Of a DNA stretch of 58,640 nt, positions 35,160-47,667 are shown piece by piece. Made by a program: the position numbers and the translations under genes. Source of the DNA: Gonium pectorale. Its lineage: Eukaryota > Chlorophyta > Chlorophyceae > Chlamydomonadales > Volvocaceae. Within the stretch, counting starts at the first letter, position 1. Each line of letters begins with the position of its first letter. Under the pieces are notes generated by a model that searched no databases, was not told where the DNA came from, and was given only the letters and a program-made list of their open reading frames with translations. The stretch lies in the NCBI GenBank assembly GCA_001584585.1, contig LSYV01000009.1, positions 1,040,604-1,099,243 of the forward strand. Reading direction: 5' to 3'.

Positions 35160-35462
35160 CAGTGCCTCTCGGGGTGCTTTTAGGGGCTACTGTGAGGGCA
35201 ACCAGAGGCCAACCAACGGTCCCGTAGGGCAAGACAACACGTTCCAGAAGCGCCTACAAAAGGTTATGCATGCAACAACCTAAGAGTATGTATGAAGTAG
35301 AGTTCGCATGTACGCATGAACGCGACAGTAATGCCTCCGTAGCGCAACGTTGAGGAAATTGCCGTGCGGGTCGTCGATGTCATGTCGCTTGGTTTGCGGA
35401 CGAAATGTTTATTTTGTTACTGCTTACTATAGTTAAAAACATACACAAGCGATCGAGAAGAG
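35160..35462. promoter_or_regulatory. 303-bp bidirectional promoter shared by HCCS and SUFS
   Basis: Only 303 bp separate the divergent start codons, so both 5' UTRs and core promoters are packed together. The half next to SUFS (about 35330-35450) is AT-rich for this genome, with ttattttgttactgctt and tagttaaaaac. No canonical TATA box was assigned. Confidence 0.65.
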
Positions 35463-37432
35463 ATGCGGACGCTCGCGCAAACCGTTAGCCAGTCGCCCTC
35501 TACCTCTGGGCGACAGTCTTCCGTTCCTCCAGCACCCTGCATGATAGGCCGGGCAGTCAAGGGTCAGAGACGCAACCTCCAGCGCCTGGCAGCCGTGGTG
35601 AGCTGCCGTGGCCTGGCGATGGCCTTGCCTTCTCCTACGCCTCGCCAGCCCATTTGGGCACCTTGTTACTCAATTGGTGCTGTTGGCAATCCAATGGAAG
35701 GACTGGATCCCCTGGGCGGGTCTGGGTCGCGTTGGAGGCTCTCCGCACAACACCCCGATGGACGTGCACGCGCTCGCGCGGAACGGCCTTGGAACCCCCG
35801 CCATAATGACAGCGCATACCCGATGCCCCTCCCGTGCAGGAGACGGAGTTTGCGCCACCCGCCCCGGCTCCCGCGCCGTCGGACACGGGCCTGGGCGCCG
35901 CGCTGCGGTCGCAGTTCCCAATCCTTGACCAGGAGGTCAACGGGCGGCCGCTGGTGTACTTGGACAACGCCGCGACCAGCCAGAAGCCGCGCGCCGTGCT
36001 CGACGCACTGTCGCGGTGCTATGCCGAGTACAACTCCAACGTGCACCGCGGCGTGCACACGCTGAGTGCCAAGGCGACGCAGGAGTACGAGGCGGCCCGC
36101 GCCAAGGTTGCGGGGCTTATTGGGGCGCGCAACTGCCGAGAGGTGGTCATCACGCGCAATGCCACGGAGGCCATCAATCTCGTCGCCAACACCTGGGGCG
36201 AGCAGAACATCAAGGAGGGCGACGAGGTGCGCTGTTGCGTAGCTTATGATGACGGCGGCAGGCATGCACCGGCTGCCATGCAAGGCTGTGGGTAGCGGAG
36301 AGTACCGGGTTGCGGCGTTGTCGGCGAGTGTGGGAGTGTGCTGTGGCGCAGCCTTGTGGCTAGGCCAGGTGCACGGCGTGAAATGCAGGTGGACAGCGTG
36401 TCAGGTGACTAACACCTATTACGGCAGACTCGCAAGCCGTGGCCATTTGACTGATACCGATTCGATTGACCTCCCTCACCCTCCTCCCCTCCATCTCCTC
36501 TCCCGCCCGCCCCTCAGATCATCCTCTCGGTCGCGGAGCACCACGCCAACCTGGTGCCCTGGCAGCTGCTGGCCGCGCGCACCGGCGCCGTGCTGCGCCA
36601 CGTGCGCCTGACGCCCGACCGCACGCAGCTGGACATGGACCACTTCCGCACCCTCCTCTCCCCGCGCACCCGCCTCATCTCGCTCGTCCACGTTTCCAAC
36701 GTCCTCGGCTGCGTGCTGGATGCGGCCTACGTGGCCGAGGCCGCGAAGCGGGTGGGCGCCAAGCTGCTGCTCGACTGCTGCCAGTCGGTGCCGCACATGC
36801 CCGTGGACGTGTCCACCCTGGGGGCGGACTGGATCGTGGCGTCGTCCCACAAGTTCTGCGGCCCCTCGGGCGTGGGCTTCCTGTGGGGCCGCTACGAGGT
36901 GCTGGAGAGCATGACGCCCTGGATGGGCGGCGGCGAGATGATTGCCGACGTGTACCTCGACCACTCCACCTTCGCGCCGCCGCCCGCGCGCTTCGAGGCC
37001 GGCACGCCCGCCATCGCAGAGACGATTGGCATGGGCGCCGCCGCCGACTGGCTGCGCAGCCTGGGCATGGATCGCGTGCATGCGTACGAGAACGAGATCG
37101 GGTCGTACTTGTACGAGCGCCTGTCTGCCGTGTCGCCGCGCGTGACAGTGTACGGCCCCAAGCCCGACGCGCCGCGCGGCCGCGCGTCGCTGTGTGCGTT
37201 CAACGTGGAGGGCCTCCACGCGACGGACGTGAGCACGCTTCTGGACTTTGCGGGAGTGGCGGTGCGCAGCGGCCACCACTGCGCGCAGCCTCTGCACCGG
37301 GAGCTGGGCGTGGCCGCGTCGGCGCGCGCGTCGGCCTACATCTACAACACGGCTGCCGAGGTGGACGCCTTTGTAGAGGCGCTCCAAGACACGATTAAGT
37401 TCTTTGACGATGCGCACGGCGGCGCGGCGTGA
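35463..37432 (+). CDS. SUFS: Plastid cysteine desulfurase SUFS (group II NifS-like)
   Basis: Three exons (35463-35597, 35840-36226, 36518-37432), all phase 0, encode about 478 aa. This PLP enzyme takes sulfur from cysteine as an enzyme persulfide for the SUF Fe-S cluster pathway. Residues 1 to about 55 are Ser/Ala/Arg-rich without acidic residues ([20 protein letters not shown]), typical of a chloroplast transit peptide. The fold follows: [34 protein letters not shown] (PLP-stacking His), [15 protein letters not shown], the PLP-lysine motif [16 protein letters not shown] (Lys ~286) and the persulfide loop RSGHHCAQP (Cys ~429). The short loop and SSHK motif are group II (SufS) features, unlike mitochondrial NFS1/IscS. 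In plants such enzymes need SUFE for full activity; no SUFE gene is seen here. TGTAA at 38025-38029 probably ends the transcript. Confidence 0.97.
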
Positions 37433-38024
37433 GGAAAAGGGGATGTCGGAGGGAGCGTGCGGCGGTGGTGCGGTTTGGCGGGCCGAGAGCAAGTGGAGCA
37501 AAACAGAGCGGCGCGGGCTGAGGAGCTTGGAGGGCACGGAACGGCGACCTTGTCTTGTGTTGGCATCCGTTCCTTGGGCCTTGGGCCTTTTTGCTCCGAG
37601 CTATGGGTTTACGAGAGTAGTAGTCGGGAGGAGATGCGTCAGGGCTGTGTTTGTGAGAGTTGTATGCGGTTGATGGAGTTCAGGAAGATGTGCTGTTTGG
37701 GGGTTGCTGCTGACCGGCTGTAGAGGTGTGGAGGTGCAGATGGCTCCGTGCGTAGCGCCGAGCCTGTAGCGCGCGGCAATGCCTTTACCGGTATGTGCAT
37801 TTGTGCGTTTGCGCAAGATACCAAGAGCCGCATGTTGCCATTGTATGGTGTGCTCAGCGTCGCCCGGGCAAGGGCCTTGCAGGTACTACCAAATGACGGG
37901 CTCGCCGCCTTGATTGGCAGGCCATGTTTTCTAAGGAGCTTTGACCGCTGAGAGTGTGGCAACTCAACACCTTACAGAGTGGACATACAATACAATAACA
38001 ACGCGGGCCTCTTGTGAGCCACAT

Positions 38025-38029
38025 GTAAT
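38025..38029 (+). terminator. TGTAA polyadenylation signal candidate for SUFS
   Basis: TGTAA about 590 bases after the SUFS stop, the first one on the plus strand in that region. Confidence 0.45.
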
Positions 38030-38326
38030 GTATGATATCCGCGGTAACCCAGTCATGGGGCTGCGCCCTGGAATTGGGGCAGAGAGGGCGTAACCCGTCA
38101 GCCCTTCAGCTTGTACCATCAACAAGGGTCACGTCGGAGAACCCCCCGGGTGGGCATGTCAGCAACGGAGGTCCAGGCCCCTCTCACAATTCATAGCCGG
38201 CCTAGCATCGCAGCCTGGCCGTCACAGCTGGTAAGTACTGCACTCCACCAAACTCTTCAGCGCAACCAAGGCGCTCAACTTGCACAACTAGGGCGCTCAA
38301 CTTGCTTGCAACTACGCAGGTGGCTT

Positions 38327-38331
38327 TTACA
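38327..38331 (-). terminator. TGTAA polyadenylation signal candidate for F-box/LRR gene
   Basis: The plus strand reads ttaca; on the gene strand TGTAA lies about 70 bases past the TAG at 38399. A second candidate at 37976-37972 would give a longer 3' UTR running into that of SUFS. Confidence 0.35.
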
Positions 38332-38398
38332 GGTCCAGCGAAGGCCTCGCGGCCAGCCTTAGAACAATGGCAACATAATAATTTACTCCGCATCACGC

Positions 38399-41300
38399 CT
38401 AGTAGCACAACCCCAGCGCCGCCCGGCGATTCCTCCGGCCGCACGCGCTGCAGTCTGGCCCGCAGGCCAGCACGGTGCAGCCGCGGGGCAGCATCCACCA
38501 GGCAGTGTCACGGGCCGCAAGCAGCGCTGCATCACGATCAGCCGCCGCCTGTGCCGCCGCCGATGCCGCCGCGCCCGCATCAGCCCCGTCGTTGGCGCCT
38601 GTTCCGCTGCCAGCACCAACATCGGCCGTGACGGGTCCGTCGCCGCCGCCGCTTCCACCAGCCAGGCCGCCGGCTCCGCTCCCGCCGGCTCCGCTTCCTC
38701 CAGCCTCGTCGGCGCCCTTCGCCGGGCCCACGGACGCCATCAGTGCCGCCGCCGCCACCGCCGCCGCCACGGCCTCTCCAAACGCCCCCGCGTGCTGTGC
38801 GTCCAGAAGCGCCAGCCCCCGCTCGCAGCTGCCCTCATTCCCGGGAGCCCCGCTGCCGCCGCCGCCACCCCTACAACCACCGCTGCCGCCGGCCCTGCCC
38901 GCCAGGCCCATGAGCAGCGGCTCCAGCATGTCGGCGGGCAGCGCGGCGCACGCTTGCAGGTGCAGCTCGGTCAGCACCGGGCAGCGCAGCTCCAGGCAGC
39001 GCAGCGCGGAGCAGCCGTTGAGGTCCAGCGTGCTCAGCAGCGGCAGCGCCAGGGACACCGTCTGCGGACACCGGGCAAGGGCGGGCAGCAGAACGCACAA
39101 CGCCGGGCGTCAAGTGGGGAGCAGCAGCGCTGGTAAGGATGAGGGTCAGGTGCATAATGCTACTCTTCGCGGCCAATCGTCAACGAAGCATTTTGCCACC
39201 CTAGAAATGACGACTGTGTATCCTCCGTTCCTTACTTGGCCTGGTCGACGAGAATAAGGCCTTGAATCCGCGATCCCGCCAACCCGTTGTTCATGCATGC
39301 CTTGCCCGCCTTCACAGAATAACCCCCTCTCGCGGTCCCTCCTCACCTGCACCCGGCTGAGGCCCAGCCGCAAGGTGACCAGCCCCGACAGCACGCAGCC
39401 GGCCGGCTGCCAGGGCGGCCCCTGCACCAGCGGCGCGTCTGCGCGGCAGGCGGGCGGCAGCGAGCCGCCCGCCCCGCCCGCTCCTTCCGTTGGAAGCAGC
39501 CCCAGGCAGAGCGAGTGCAGGTTGCTGCACCGCACCAAGCTGAGCTTCGAAAGACACGAGACCGCTCCAGCCGTCGTTGCCGCTGCAGCGCCGGTGTGCT
39601 GCTCGCCACTGGCAGCCGCCGGCTGCTGACGGAAAGCCGCCGCGGCAGCCGCCAGAAGCGGCGTCGCCGGCGGTGACCGCGACGACGGCGACGGCGCTGG
39701 AAGCGCTGCGCAGCGCCAGAGCTGATCGTCAACTCCGGCGCAACCGTTGAGAGCCAGCTGTGTGAGGTGCGTGAGGCCGGCTATGAGGGGGACCACCACC
39801 CCCGGCGGCAGAGGGCAGTAGGAGACGTCCAGGGAGGCCAGGCGGGGCAGCTGGTGGCCCTGGGCGGGTGAGGTGCGGGGGTTACCTGGGCAAGCCGAGC
39901 GACGACCGACAAGCTTGGAGCCGTAAAAGCGTCGGGGTCGCGGGGCAGCGGGGCGGGCGAGCAGCAGCGGGGCAGCAGGCCGGCTGGGTATGACAGCCTG
40001 GGGCATGCGGGAGGCGGCGCAGGCCGGCACCGAACGCCACGACGTTGCCCAGTCGGCACACCGCGCACCTTGGCCTCCTGCACCAGCCGCATACCGATAC
40101 GTCCCCCAGCGTCCAACACGGTACCGCCCCCCGCCTGGAGCCGCCCCCCACAACATGTGACTCCACTTCCCTTGCCCGCCCTCCCCCACAGCACTCCCGC
40201 GATATGTTGCCTGCCCCGCGGCGCAGCGCCGAGCCACGGTGCCGACCCACAGCAGTGCCGGCGCCCGCCGCCCACCCGCCCACCCACCCACCCTGTCCGG
40301 CAGCAGCACCAGCAGGTCCTCCCCCGCCAGGTCACGACACGAGCCCAGGCACAGCGAGGTGAGGTCGGGGCAGCCTGCCAGCACGGGCCCCAGCGCGCCG
40401 ACGGACGTGTAGGACAGGTCCAGGTGGCGCAGGCCGCGCAGCGAAGCCAGGGCGGGCGGCAGTCCGGGGCCCAGCGACGCGCACACGCTCAGCAGCAGCC
40501 GCTGCAGCGGCGGCCGGCCGGACAGCGCCGACGCGAGTGCTGCAGGAGGGCGGGGTTCGGGGGTGGCGGCGGATGGGCGGGAGGGGGGCGGCCAGGGCGT
40601 CGGGGCTCGCGCGGGGCGGTGTGGGGTCGATGGTGCGGGAGAAACAGGACACGGGGGGCACGCAAGAAGCCCAACATGCCATGCCCTTCCTCCGGCTCTA
40701 GTGCATGGCGCATGACCCGCAACACACATGACGGTCTCTAAGCCAGGATTGAGGGGTGCATTGTCTAGCGAAGCCCCGCAACGGCATGGCCGTGGCCTCT
40801 CCCATCAAAATCCAAAATCCCCAAGCCCCGAAGCGCCGCGCAACCCCCGACGGAGGAGCCACCGCACCACCACCGCCGCCCCGCTCCTCACCCGCATCTC
40901 GCAGCTCGCCGCAGAACGTGGCGTCCAGGTCGGTCAGTGCGGGGCAGGCGAGCGCCAGCGAGCGCAGGCTGCCGCAGCCCTTGAGGCTGAGCACCTCCAG
41001 CGAGGGGCACTGCAGCGACACGTCACGCAGCGCGCAGCACGCGCCTACACGGCCGCCAGCGAAGACGGGGCGGGGCACCAAGCGGGGGTCCCGGGCCGAG
41101 GAGGGCGGGCACCGTCAGCTCGCATCGTTGCACAAGCAGAACCGGCATTAACGATTCCGCTGAAAACGGATGCGACACTCGACAGACCAAGCACGCCCGG
41201 CGAGCAGCCAGCGCCCAGACAAGCTCTCAAGGCCACAGCAAGCTCCGCCCCCGGAGACGACCCAACTCTTTGTTTTCCCTTCTCCTATTTTCCGTCCTTA

Positions 41301-44300
41301 CCCCTTGACCCCGCCAAACACCCACCCAGCGAGAGGTTCACCAGCCCCGCCGGCGCCAGCTCCACCACGTCCAGCTCGCCGCACTCCTCCAGCGCCAGCG
41401 ACCCCAGCTCGGGCGTGTGCAGCCGCAGCGACAGCAGCCCGCGGCAGCCGCGCAGGCTGACCGCCGCCAGGCGCCCGTGCCGCAGCCGCGCGTGGCGCAG
41501 GCCCTCGCAGCCGTCGAGCCGCAGCTCGCGCAGCCGGGGACAGCCGCCGGTCTTAGGGGTGACCTGCACCAGCGGCGCAGCCCGGGGCTGAGCCAGGGGC
41601 TGCGGCTGGGGCTGGGGCGGGGCCAGGGCGGGGCCCGCTGCGGCGGCGTAAACCTCAGCAAGCGGATGCGCTGCCGCCGCCTGGGCAGGGTAGCGAAGAC
41701 CGGGTGCGAAGCCGGCGGCTGGGGCGGCGACAAGCTCCGCAGCCCACGGGGCGGCCATCCAGAACCGCGGCACCGGGGCAGCTGCGGCGTCCGGCAGCTG
41801 CGGCTGTTGGAAGGAAGCTCGCCGGAGCAGGTGCCGAGGTGCCGCACCTGCTCCCACTCTGACTCCGACGCCTGCAGCCGCTGCGCCCGCCGGGCCGCCC
41901 GCCCGCGCTGCGGCGGCCCGGGCGACGTAGCGCCCGGGCCCGACCCGCCGACGCATGGCGCCCCGNNNNNNNNNNNNNNNNNNNNCGCCCCACATCGTCT
42001 CATCCTCGTCGTCGTCATCATCGTCATCGCCGTGGTCAACCCGAGCCACCTGGTCGACCCATCGGTGGCGCGCCGCCGCCGCCGGCCCGCCAGCCCGCGG
42101 CTGCTGCGCCGGCGCGGCGATGGCGTCCGCCGGCCCCGGGCCCGGCGGCCACGGAAGCCGGAGATCGAGAGCCTCCATCGGGGCATCCATGAGGAGATCC
42201 AGATCATATGGCCCGTCGTCCTCGACGGCGCCGGCGGCGGCTCCGCCACCGGTGGCGGGACCAGGAGCGGCAGCGGCTCCTGCACGTTCCAGCGGTGCCC
42301 AAAGCGGTTGCGCAGCCGGCACCTCTTGGAGCTGTAGTGCCCCAAGTTGCGCCGCAGAGCCCGCAGCGCCGGCGGCCAGGCCGGCTGTCGCCACAGCCGC
42401 AGCCGCGCTACCGCCGCCACCCTGGCGGGCCACAGCCGGCGCGCGGGGCGCGGCAGGCCCCGGCCCTACAACGCGCACGGCCTCCTCAGGAGGGGGCAGA
42501 GGCTCCACGTTGAGCCGGGGCCGGGCCGGGGCTGGCCCCAGCTGCTGCAGCGGCAGCGCCGCCCGCGCAAGCGCCTGCTCCGGCACCTGCGCCCTCGCAA
42601 GACCCCGCCTGGGCGGCTCGGGAGCGTCCCTCCAAGCCCTTGCCGGGTCGCCAACGCGAGGCGCCCGCGCCGGCAGCGGCGGCTGCGAAGCCCTGGCCAC
42701 CTCAGCTGCCAGCGTCGCGGCCCGGCGGCCGCTGATATCCTCTCGCTGCTGTCGGGCCACACCGCGGCGGGCAGCCCAAGGGTAGTCCCGGGGGCCGACG
42801 GCCCACGGCGGCTGCACAGCAGCCGCCGCGGCGGCAGCGCCACCCGCGCCTGCCGCTGCCGCTGGAGCGCCGCCGCCCGCTGCGTGAGTTCTCATGGCCG
42901 CTGCAGCCGAGCTGGGGCCGGGGCCTGCCCCTGCCGCCGCAGCCGCCGCTGCCATGGTGGGCCCGGCCAGCTGCTGCTGTAGCTGGGAGGGCCCCGGCAG
43001 GGGCTCATTGGGCGGGCCGCGCAGCCGGACGGGCTCGCGGCGCGCGTACGGCTGTGCGTGCATGGCGGGCGAGGGACGTCGGGGCAGCTGCGGCTGCGGC
43101 GGCAAGATCGTCGTCTCCTCCACGTCCGTCAGCATCGCGAACACCTGCAGGAGCGGTACGGTGGTTGCCGCCAGTCCGAACCTACAACCGACACATTCTG
43201 ACGGCAATGCGCTTACGTACGCAAGCAGCAGCCAGCGTGTGCCACCTATGTGCCCCAGGTCATGCACTTTATGGGCCCCACTGTGCTCCAACAGCTCATG
43301 CCCATCGCCCCGAACAGTCATCAACCCAATACACGCTGCATGCTGCCGGCCTCGGTCGCCTCCGCCCACCGCGTCCGTGAGGCCGTCACAGTCCGTGAGC
43401 GCCAGGCTGCTTAGGCCGGGGCAGTCCAGCGTCAGGGAGTCCAGCGCGGACAGCCCCCGCCAGGCAATGGCCGCCAGCGAGTCGCTGGACAGCACCACCC
43501 GCTTGAGCGCCGAGGTGCCGGGGCCGCCCGGGAACAGCGGACCCAGGTCCAGCTGCACCAGGCGCCTGGCGATGGGGAGGAGTTAGAAGCGTGAGCTTCA
43601 GAGCATTAGTTTGAGCGTAGCAGGATGCTGGGAGGGGTGCCGCCTGTGGCAAGCGGCGAGGTGCGGGAGGCGGTGGCGAAGGCCAGGAGGAGGGCCTGAG
43701 CTTGGGCTCCAAGTGGGACATGAAGCAACACCTTCGACATCATGCTTTGTCAACGCACCTCCGCTTTGGCCACGACTCTCCCGCACTTCCCAGCAACTCA
43801 GCCCCCCCAACCGTCCCTTCGCTCCTCCCACAATGGGCTGCTTGCGGGCGCACATGACGGCATCGCCCCGCACCCCACGCTATCGCCCCCGCCGCACCCC
43901 GCCACAATCGCACGGCAGGTTTGCGTTCCTGAGTTCGCGCTGACGCCCATCAATATCCTCTTCGTAGCCCCACCAACCTGCACCCTTCTTTTGCACGTTT
44001 CCGACGAACAAGGGAAGCATTCCCTTCCGGCGATTGTCATTGCCATTGCCTTCCACCCCAAAGCCCCACCCACCTGCATCTCAGCTCCAGGCTGGCCAGC
44101 AGCGGACACCCCCTCAGCGACACGCTGCGAAGCCCCGGAAGCGACACCGCCAGCGACGCCAGGCCGCAGCCGTCCAGGCTCAGGTCCTCCAGCGCCGCGC
44201 AGCCCTCCACCAGCAGCCCCGCCGCGCCGTTGCTCAGCGACTCGCAGTGCAGGACTGCCAGGCTGCGCAGCGCGGCGAAGGGGACCGACCCGCGGGTCGC

Positions 44301-46893
44301 CGACAGCGCCAGGCCCGCGCAGCGCCGCAGCTCCAGGCTGGTGAGCTGCTCCAGCGAGCGGGCGGCGCCGCGGAGCATGTCCTCCGAGACCGCCGAGTCG
44401 TGGATGGTGAGGGTTCGAAGCCCGGTGAGGGCGGTCACGACGGTGAGCAGCAGCGCCTCGGGCAGGCGCGACGTGGACGCCAGGTGCAGGGAGGTGAGCC
44501 CGGGCAGCACGGCCGCGGAGGCCGACAGGCCCGCGAGCGCGCAGCTGCTGAGCGACAGGCACTGCAGGCTGGAGCAGCCCAGCTCCAGGCGGCCGAACTG
44601 ACACGAGGCGAGCGACAGGCTGGTGAGGCCCGGGTGGGACAGCGAGGCGTCGGCCTGGGGGTTGGGGCAGCCGGCGATTAAAAGGACAGGCGCAACAGGG
44701 GAATGACGGGGATATCAGGGCAGGGATGCACGACAGCAGTGTGACGGCTCCCAGACGACGACCTGGCAGTGGCACGTGAGACTTTGATTATCGATGCCAG
44801 GTACCGTACGGCATGCACTCGAACGTCGATCCACTTCAATCTTGCCCGGCCCTGGCACCCCTGTCTGCACGGCTCCGGCCTGCCCGGCCGCCCCACCGCC
44901 CGGGACCCACCGGGTTGCCCGTGGGCCCGGTGACCACCACGTCCTGCAGCCGCAGCTCCCGCAGCGCCGGCAGCCCCGCGGACAGGGTAGCGAAGGACGC
45001 GGCCGACAGCGAGCTGAAGCGGACCTCTAAGACCGCCAGCCTGGGAGGGCGCATGGATGCGGGGTAGGCAGAGAGGAAACAAACATGCGAGGCGAGCACA
45101 GAGGCCCGCACCGTGACGTCTGCCTCTGTTACGCCCGTACGCTTTCGCGCCCTCGCCCTGCAGTGCTACTGGGCTCCTTGCAGCTACGCACGCGGCCATG
45201 CAGCCACCGTATGACGCGGGGTACGTCAAGGTCAAACATGTACCCCTCCCGGCTTAATCCGCATTACCCTCCCGGCTTGTATGTGAACGCCAACGCTGTT
45301 CGCCTGCCTACCTGCCCAAGTTTGGCAGCAGCAGCTGCATGTGCTGCACCGGGCTGGGCAGCCGCTGCACCCGCAGCTCCTCGATGACGCCCCGATGCCG
45401 CTGGCAGAGCTTTACCACCTGGCGCGCAGGGGGGCGCGGGGCGGGGCAGTGCAGGGGAGCGAGGCGTTGGGCAGCAGGGTGAAGCACGTCGGCAGGGCCA
45501 ACGGCACAAGCCTCATGGACTTTTCAGGGGGATGACCATGCCGCACGCGCCCAGTGAAGCCTCTCTCCATGAAAGGGAGCCGGCTTGGCAGACCCCGTCC
45601 GAGCCACACAGCCCTTGCCGCCCCTTCCCACGTCAGCCACACACACCCGCTCAAGCCCTCCCGCACCTGCTCCGGCGTGACGGCGCCCTCCAGCAGGCAC
45701 ACGTGCCGCCAGAACGCCGGGTCGTCCACCACCCGCCGCCACAGCCTGCTGACGCAGGCAGCGCGGCACAGGTCCTTCAAACCCACGCCGGGCACCTTCA
45801 GGATCGCCTTAAGCAAATCCCGGTTGTCCAGCACCGCCGAGATGGAGTCCCCCGGTACTGCATCTGCCAGGTCCACGCCGCCCGGCTCCATGGCATCGGC
45901 GTCGTACGGTGCCGGCGGCAGCGGCGGATCCAGCGGCGGCAAGCCGGCACCCCCGGTACCCGACGCGCCGCCGCCTCCCGGGCCGGCATCGCCGGGGCCG
46001 CCGCTCCGGCGCCGCTGGCGCGCCAGCGGGTGCAGCCATCGGCGCCCGTAGCGCCCGTGGGGCGGGCCCTGGGCGGGGCCCGTGCCCACCAGGCGGCCGC
46101 CCAGCCCCACGCCGTACTCCTCATCCTGCATGGCGAGCGCCAGGAGCTCATCTGGGTCGGGGTCGTCACTGCTGTCCGACCCCATTGGGTGGGCCACGTC
46201 CCAGCGGAGCATCCGGTGCATGCGCCCGGGCGGCACGGTGGCGGCGGCACCGGCAGCATGGGCATGGACCGCCGGCGCCGCGCCCAGCGCCGCGGCCGCG
46301 GCGGGGACGACCGGGCCGGCCGCGCTCGCGCCAGCAGCGGCTGCGCTGCCGCCAGCGGCTGAGGATCGTGCGGCGGCGGCGGAGCCGCCGTCGCCGGCCG
46401 GTGCAACAGCATGGCTGACAGCGGGGCGAATGCCGTCCAGGGGGGCGGGCGCGGCGAAGTCGTCCATGTCCAGCTCCCTGTCGAACCCGAGGTCCCGCAT
46501 CGCGTCCAGCGGCTGCGGCCGTGCCCCAGTGTGCGCATGTGGCTGCTGTTGCGGCAGCTGATACAGCACCGGTTGCTGCTGCTGTCGCCATAGCGGTGGC
46601 GGCGGTGACTGCTGCTGCTGCCGCCGGTGCTGCTGGTGGGGCTGAGGCGGTGAGCGCCGGGGCGGCTGTTGCTCGGCTGCCGGCCCAGCATCGGCGACCG
46701 CGGCCTCGTAGCGGCGAAGGCCGTCCTCATGCCAGTCTTCCTCCCGGAGGCGCTGGAACATCTCGATGCCTCCCAGGGGAAGCCCTTCGTCCGCGATGTC
46801 GAGCCCCATGCTGCCGATGTCCCGATCGCCATGCTGGTCGTCCTCAGCGTGCTGCTGCCACCACATCCGCTGCCTGCGCGTACCACTCTGCAT
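38399..46893 (-). CDS. FBL15: F-box/leucine-rich-repeat protein, plant FBL15/SLOMO type
   Basis: Ten exons (46893-45667, 45418-45312, 45040-44911, 44654-44074, 43565-43370, 43144-41326, 41044-40892, 40539-40292, 39859-39347, 39061-38399) give about 1,878 aa. After a ~340-residue disordered Gln/Ala-rich N-terminus comes an F-box (LKDLCRAACVSRLWRRVVDDPAFWRHV, about 370-397), which would recruit SKP1-CUL1. Many cysteine-containing LRRs follow. Order and wording track plant FBL15/SLOMO: ATFCGELRD, LRGLRHLDLSYTSVGALGPVL, LASLDVSYCPLPPGVVVPLI, LTQLALNGCAGVDDQLW, then LSTLDLNGCSALRCLELRC near the C-terminus. The algal protein adds a ~450-residue low-complexity insert with an Asp/Glu run in exon 6 and a Gly/Ala-rich C-terminal insert. 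In Arabidopsis SLOMO affects auxin levels and organ initiation; the algal substrate is unknown. A 20-N gap lies in exon 6. Assignment rests on remembered family sequence. Confidence 0.85.
41966..41985. other. 20-N assembly gap inside exon 6 of the F-box/LRR gene
   Basis: A fixed-length run of Ns next to the acidic (GAT/GAC/GAG) stretch. Frame resumes on both sides if the gap is treated as 20 bases only by coincidence of reading (both frames are open), so the true length and sequence are unknown. Confidence 0.99.
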
Positions 46894-47667
46894 CGCACCG
46901 GTCGCGATCTCCTCGCCTGCCCCTGCGGACCGTTAGCCGCAGCAGCAGCAGGGAGAAAAGGAGTCCAACCCAAACCTTCCGCACTGCGATACTTTGAGAG
47001 CATCAGAGCAAATGGACGACATCGGTTGCTGCTGCGATTGCGCAAGCGTGCTCCCCGTTGCTGCTGCCTTAGCGGGAGCTATCGCGTGCCCCAGCCATGG
47101 TGGAATGTCAAGAATTGCAAGGCAGTAAGGCTTCTGGCGAGCGTGAACCCTCGAAGCTCGCGGACAGAGTGAAAGGCCGGAACACAGAGGCGTAACGCAC
47201 CAGCGCGTTTCCTCGTAAGTTCGCTCCCGCTTCTCCTGGGCCACTGGTTATCCTGATTGTCCATCAAAGAGCTGAAAGCGACGCGCAGTCAGCTACACAA
47301 ACAAGCACAGGCTAGCATCATGTCTTTGTCACGATAATTGTGCTAGCGTAGTTATACTTATATCACAAGCTAGGAGGCAGAGAGGTGGGCAGAAGGATAG
47401 GGTTGCAAGCGCCACGCAACGTTCCATGTTGTTTACTCTTTATTCTCTACATGCACTAAGTTCAGAGGTCATGCGTGTAGAATCCCATTGCGAAAGGACT
47501 CGACAGTCGACACTGACCTCCGGGACGGTTGGGGGTTGGAACCGCCGTGGAGAAGCTGCTTCAGTGGCAGGGCGCACCCTGAAATCGAGGCCACTATATC
47601 GTCAGACCCTGCGGTTCGCTGGACGCCAGTGCCAACACGCAGAGTAGAGACAGATTCACCGACCGCA
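46894..47667. promoter_or_regulatory. Divergent promoter region between F-box/LRR and metallophosphoesterase genes
   Basis: 774 bp between opposing start codons. The sub-region 47270-47480 is comparatively AT-rich and is a reasonable promoter location for both genes. In the frame of the metallophosphoesterase the reading frame is open back to an ATG at 47488, so its start could lie earlier than 47668. Confidence 0.5.

Larger units (their letters stand above)
37433..38398. other. Convergent 3' region between SUFS and the F-box/LRR gene
   Basis: Contains the SUFS 3' UTR (TGTAA at 38025-38029) and the short F-box/LRR 3' UTR (TGTAA on the minus strand at 38331-38327; another at 37976-37972). A small imperfect duplication, gcgctcaacttgc, occurs at about 38271 and 38292. 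No coding sequence was recognised. Confidence 0.5.

Noticed and set aside
36227..36517. ATGATGA in SUFS intron 2 as a snoRNA box C
   Set aside because: The next CTGA is nearly 200 bases away and there is no flanking stem.
36466..37398. Long plus-strand frame rich in Arg/Pro/His
   Set aside because: Shadow frame of SUFS exon 3, which carries all catalytic motifs in the correct frame.
35463..37432. Mitochondrial NFS1/IscS-type desulfurase
   Set aside because: [10 protein letters not shown] and the short RSGHHCAQP loop are group II (SufS) features, and the N-terminus looks like a plastid transit peptide.
40045..40741. Plus-strand frames over the F-box/LRR gene
   Set aside because: Antisense to LRR exons with conserved leucine/cysteine spacing; no motifs of their own.
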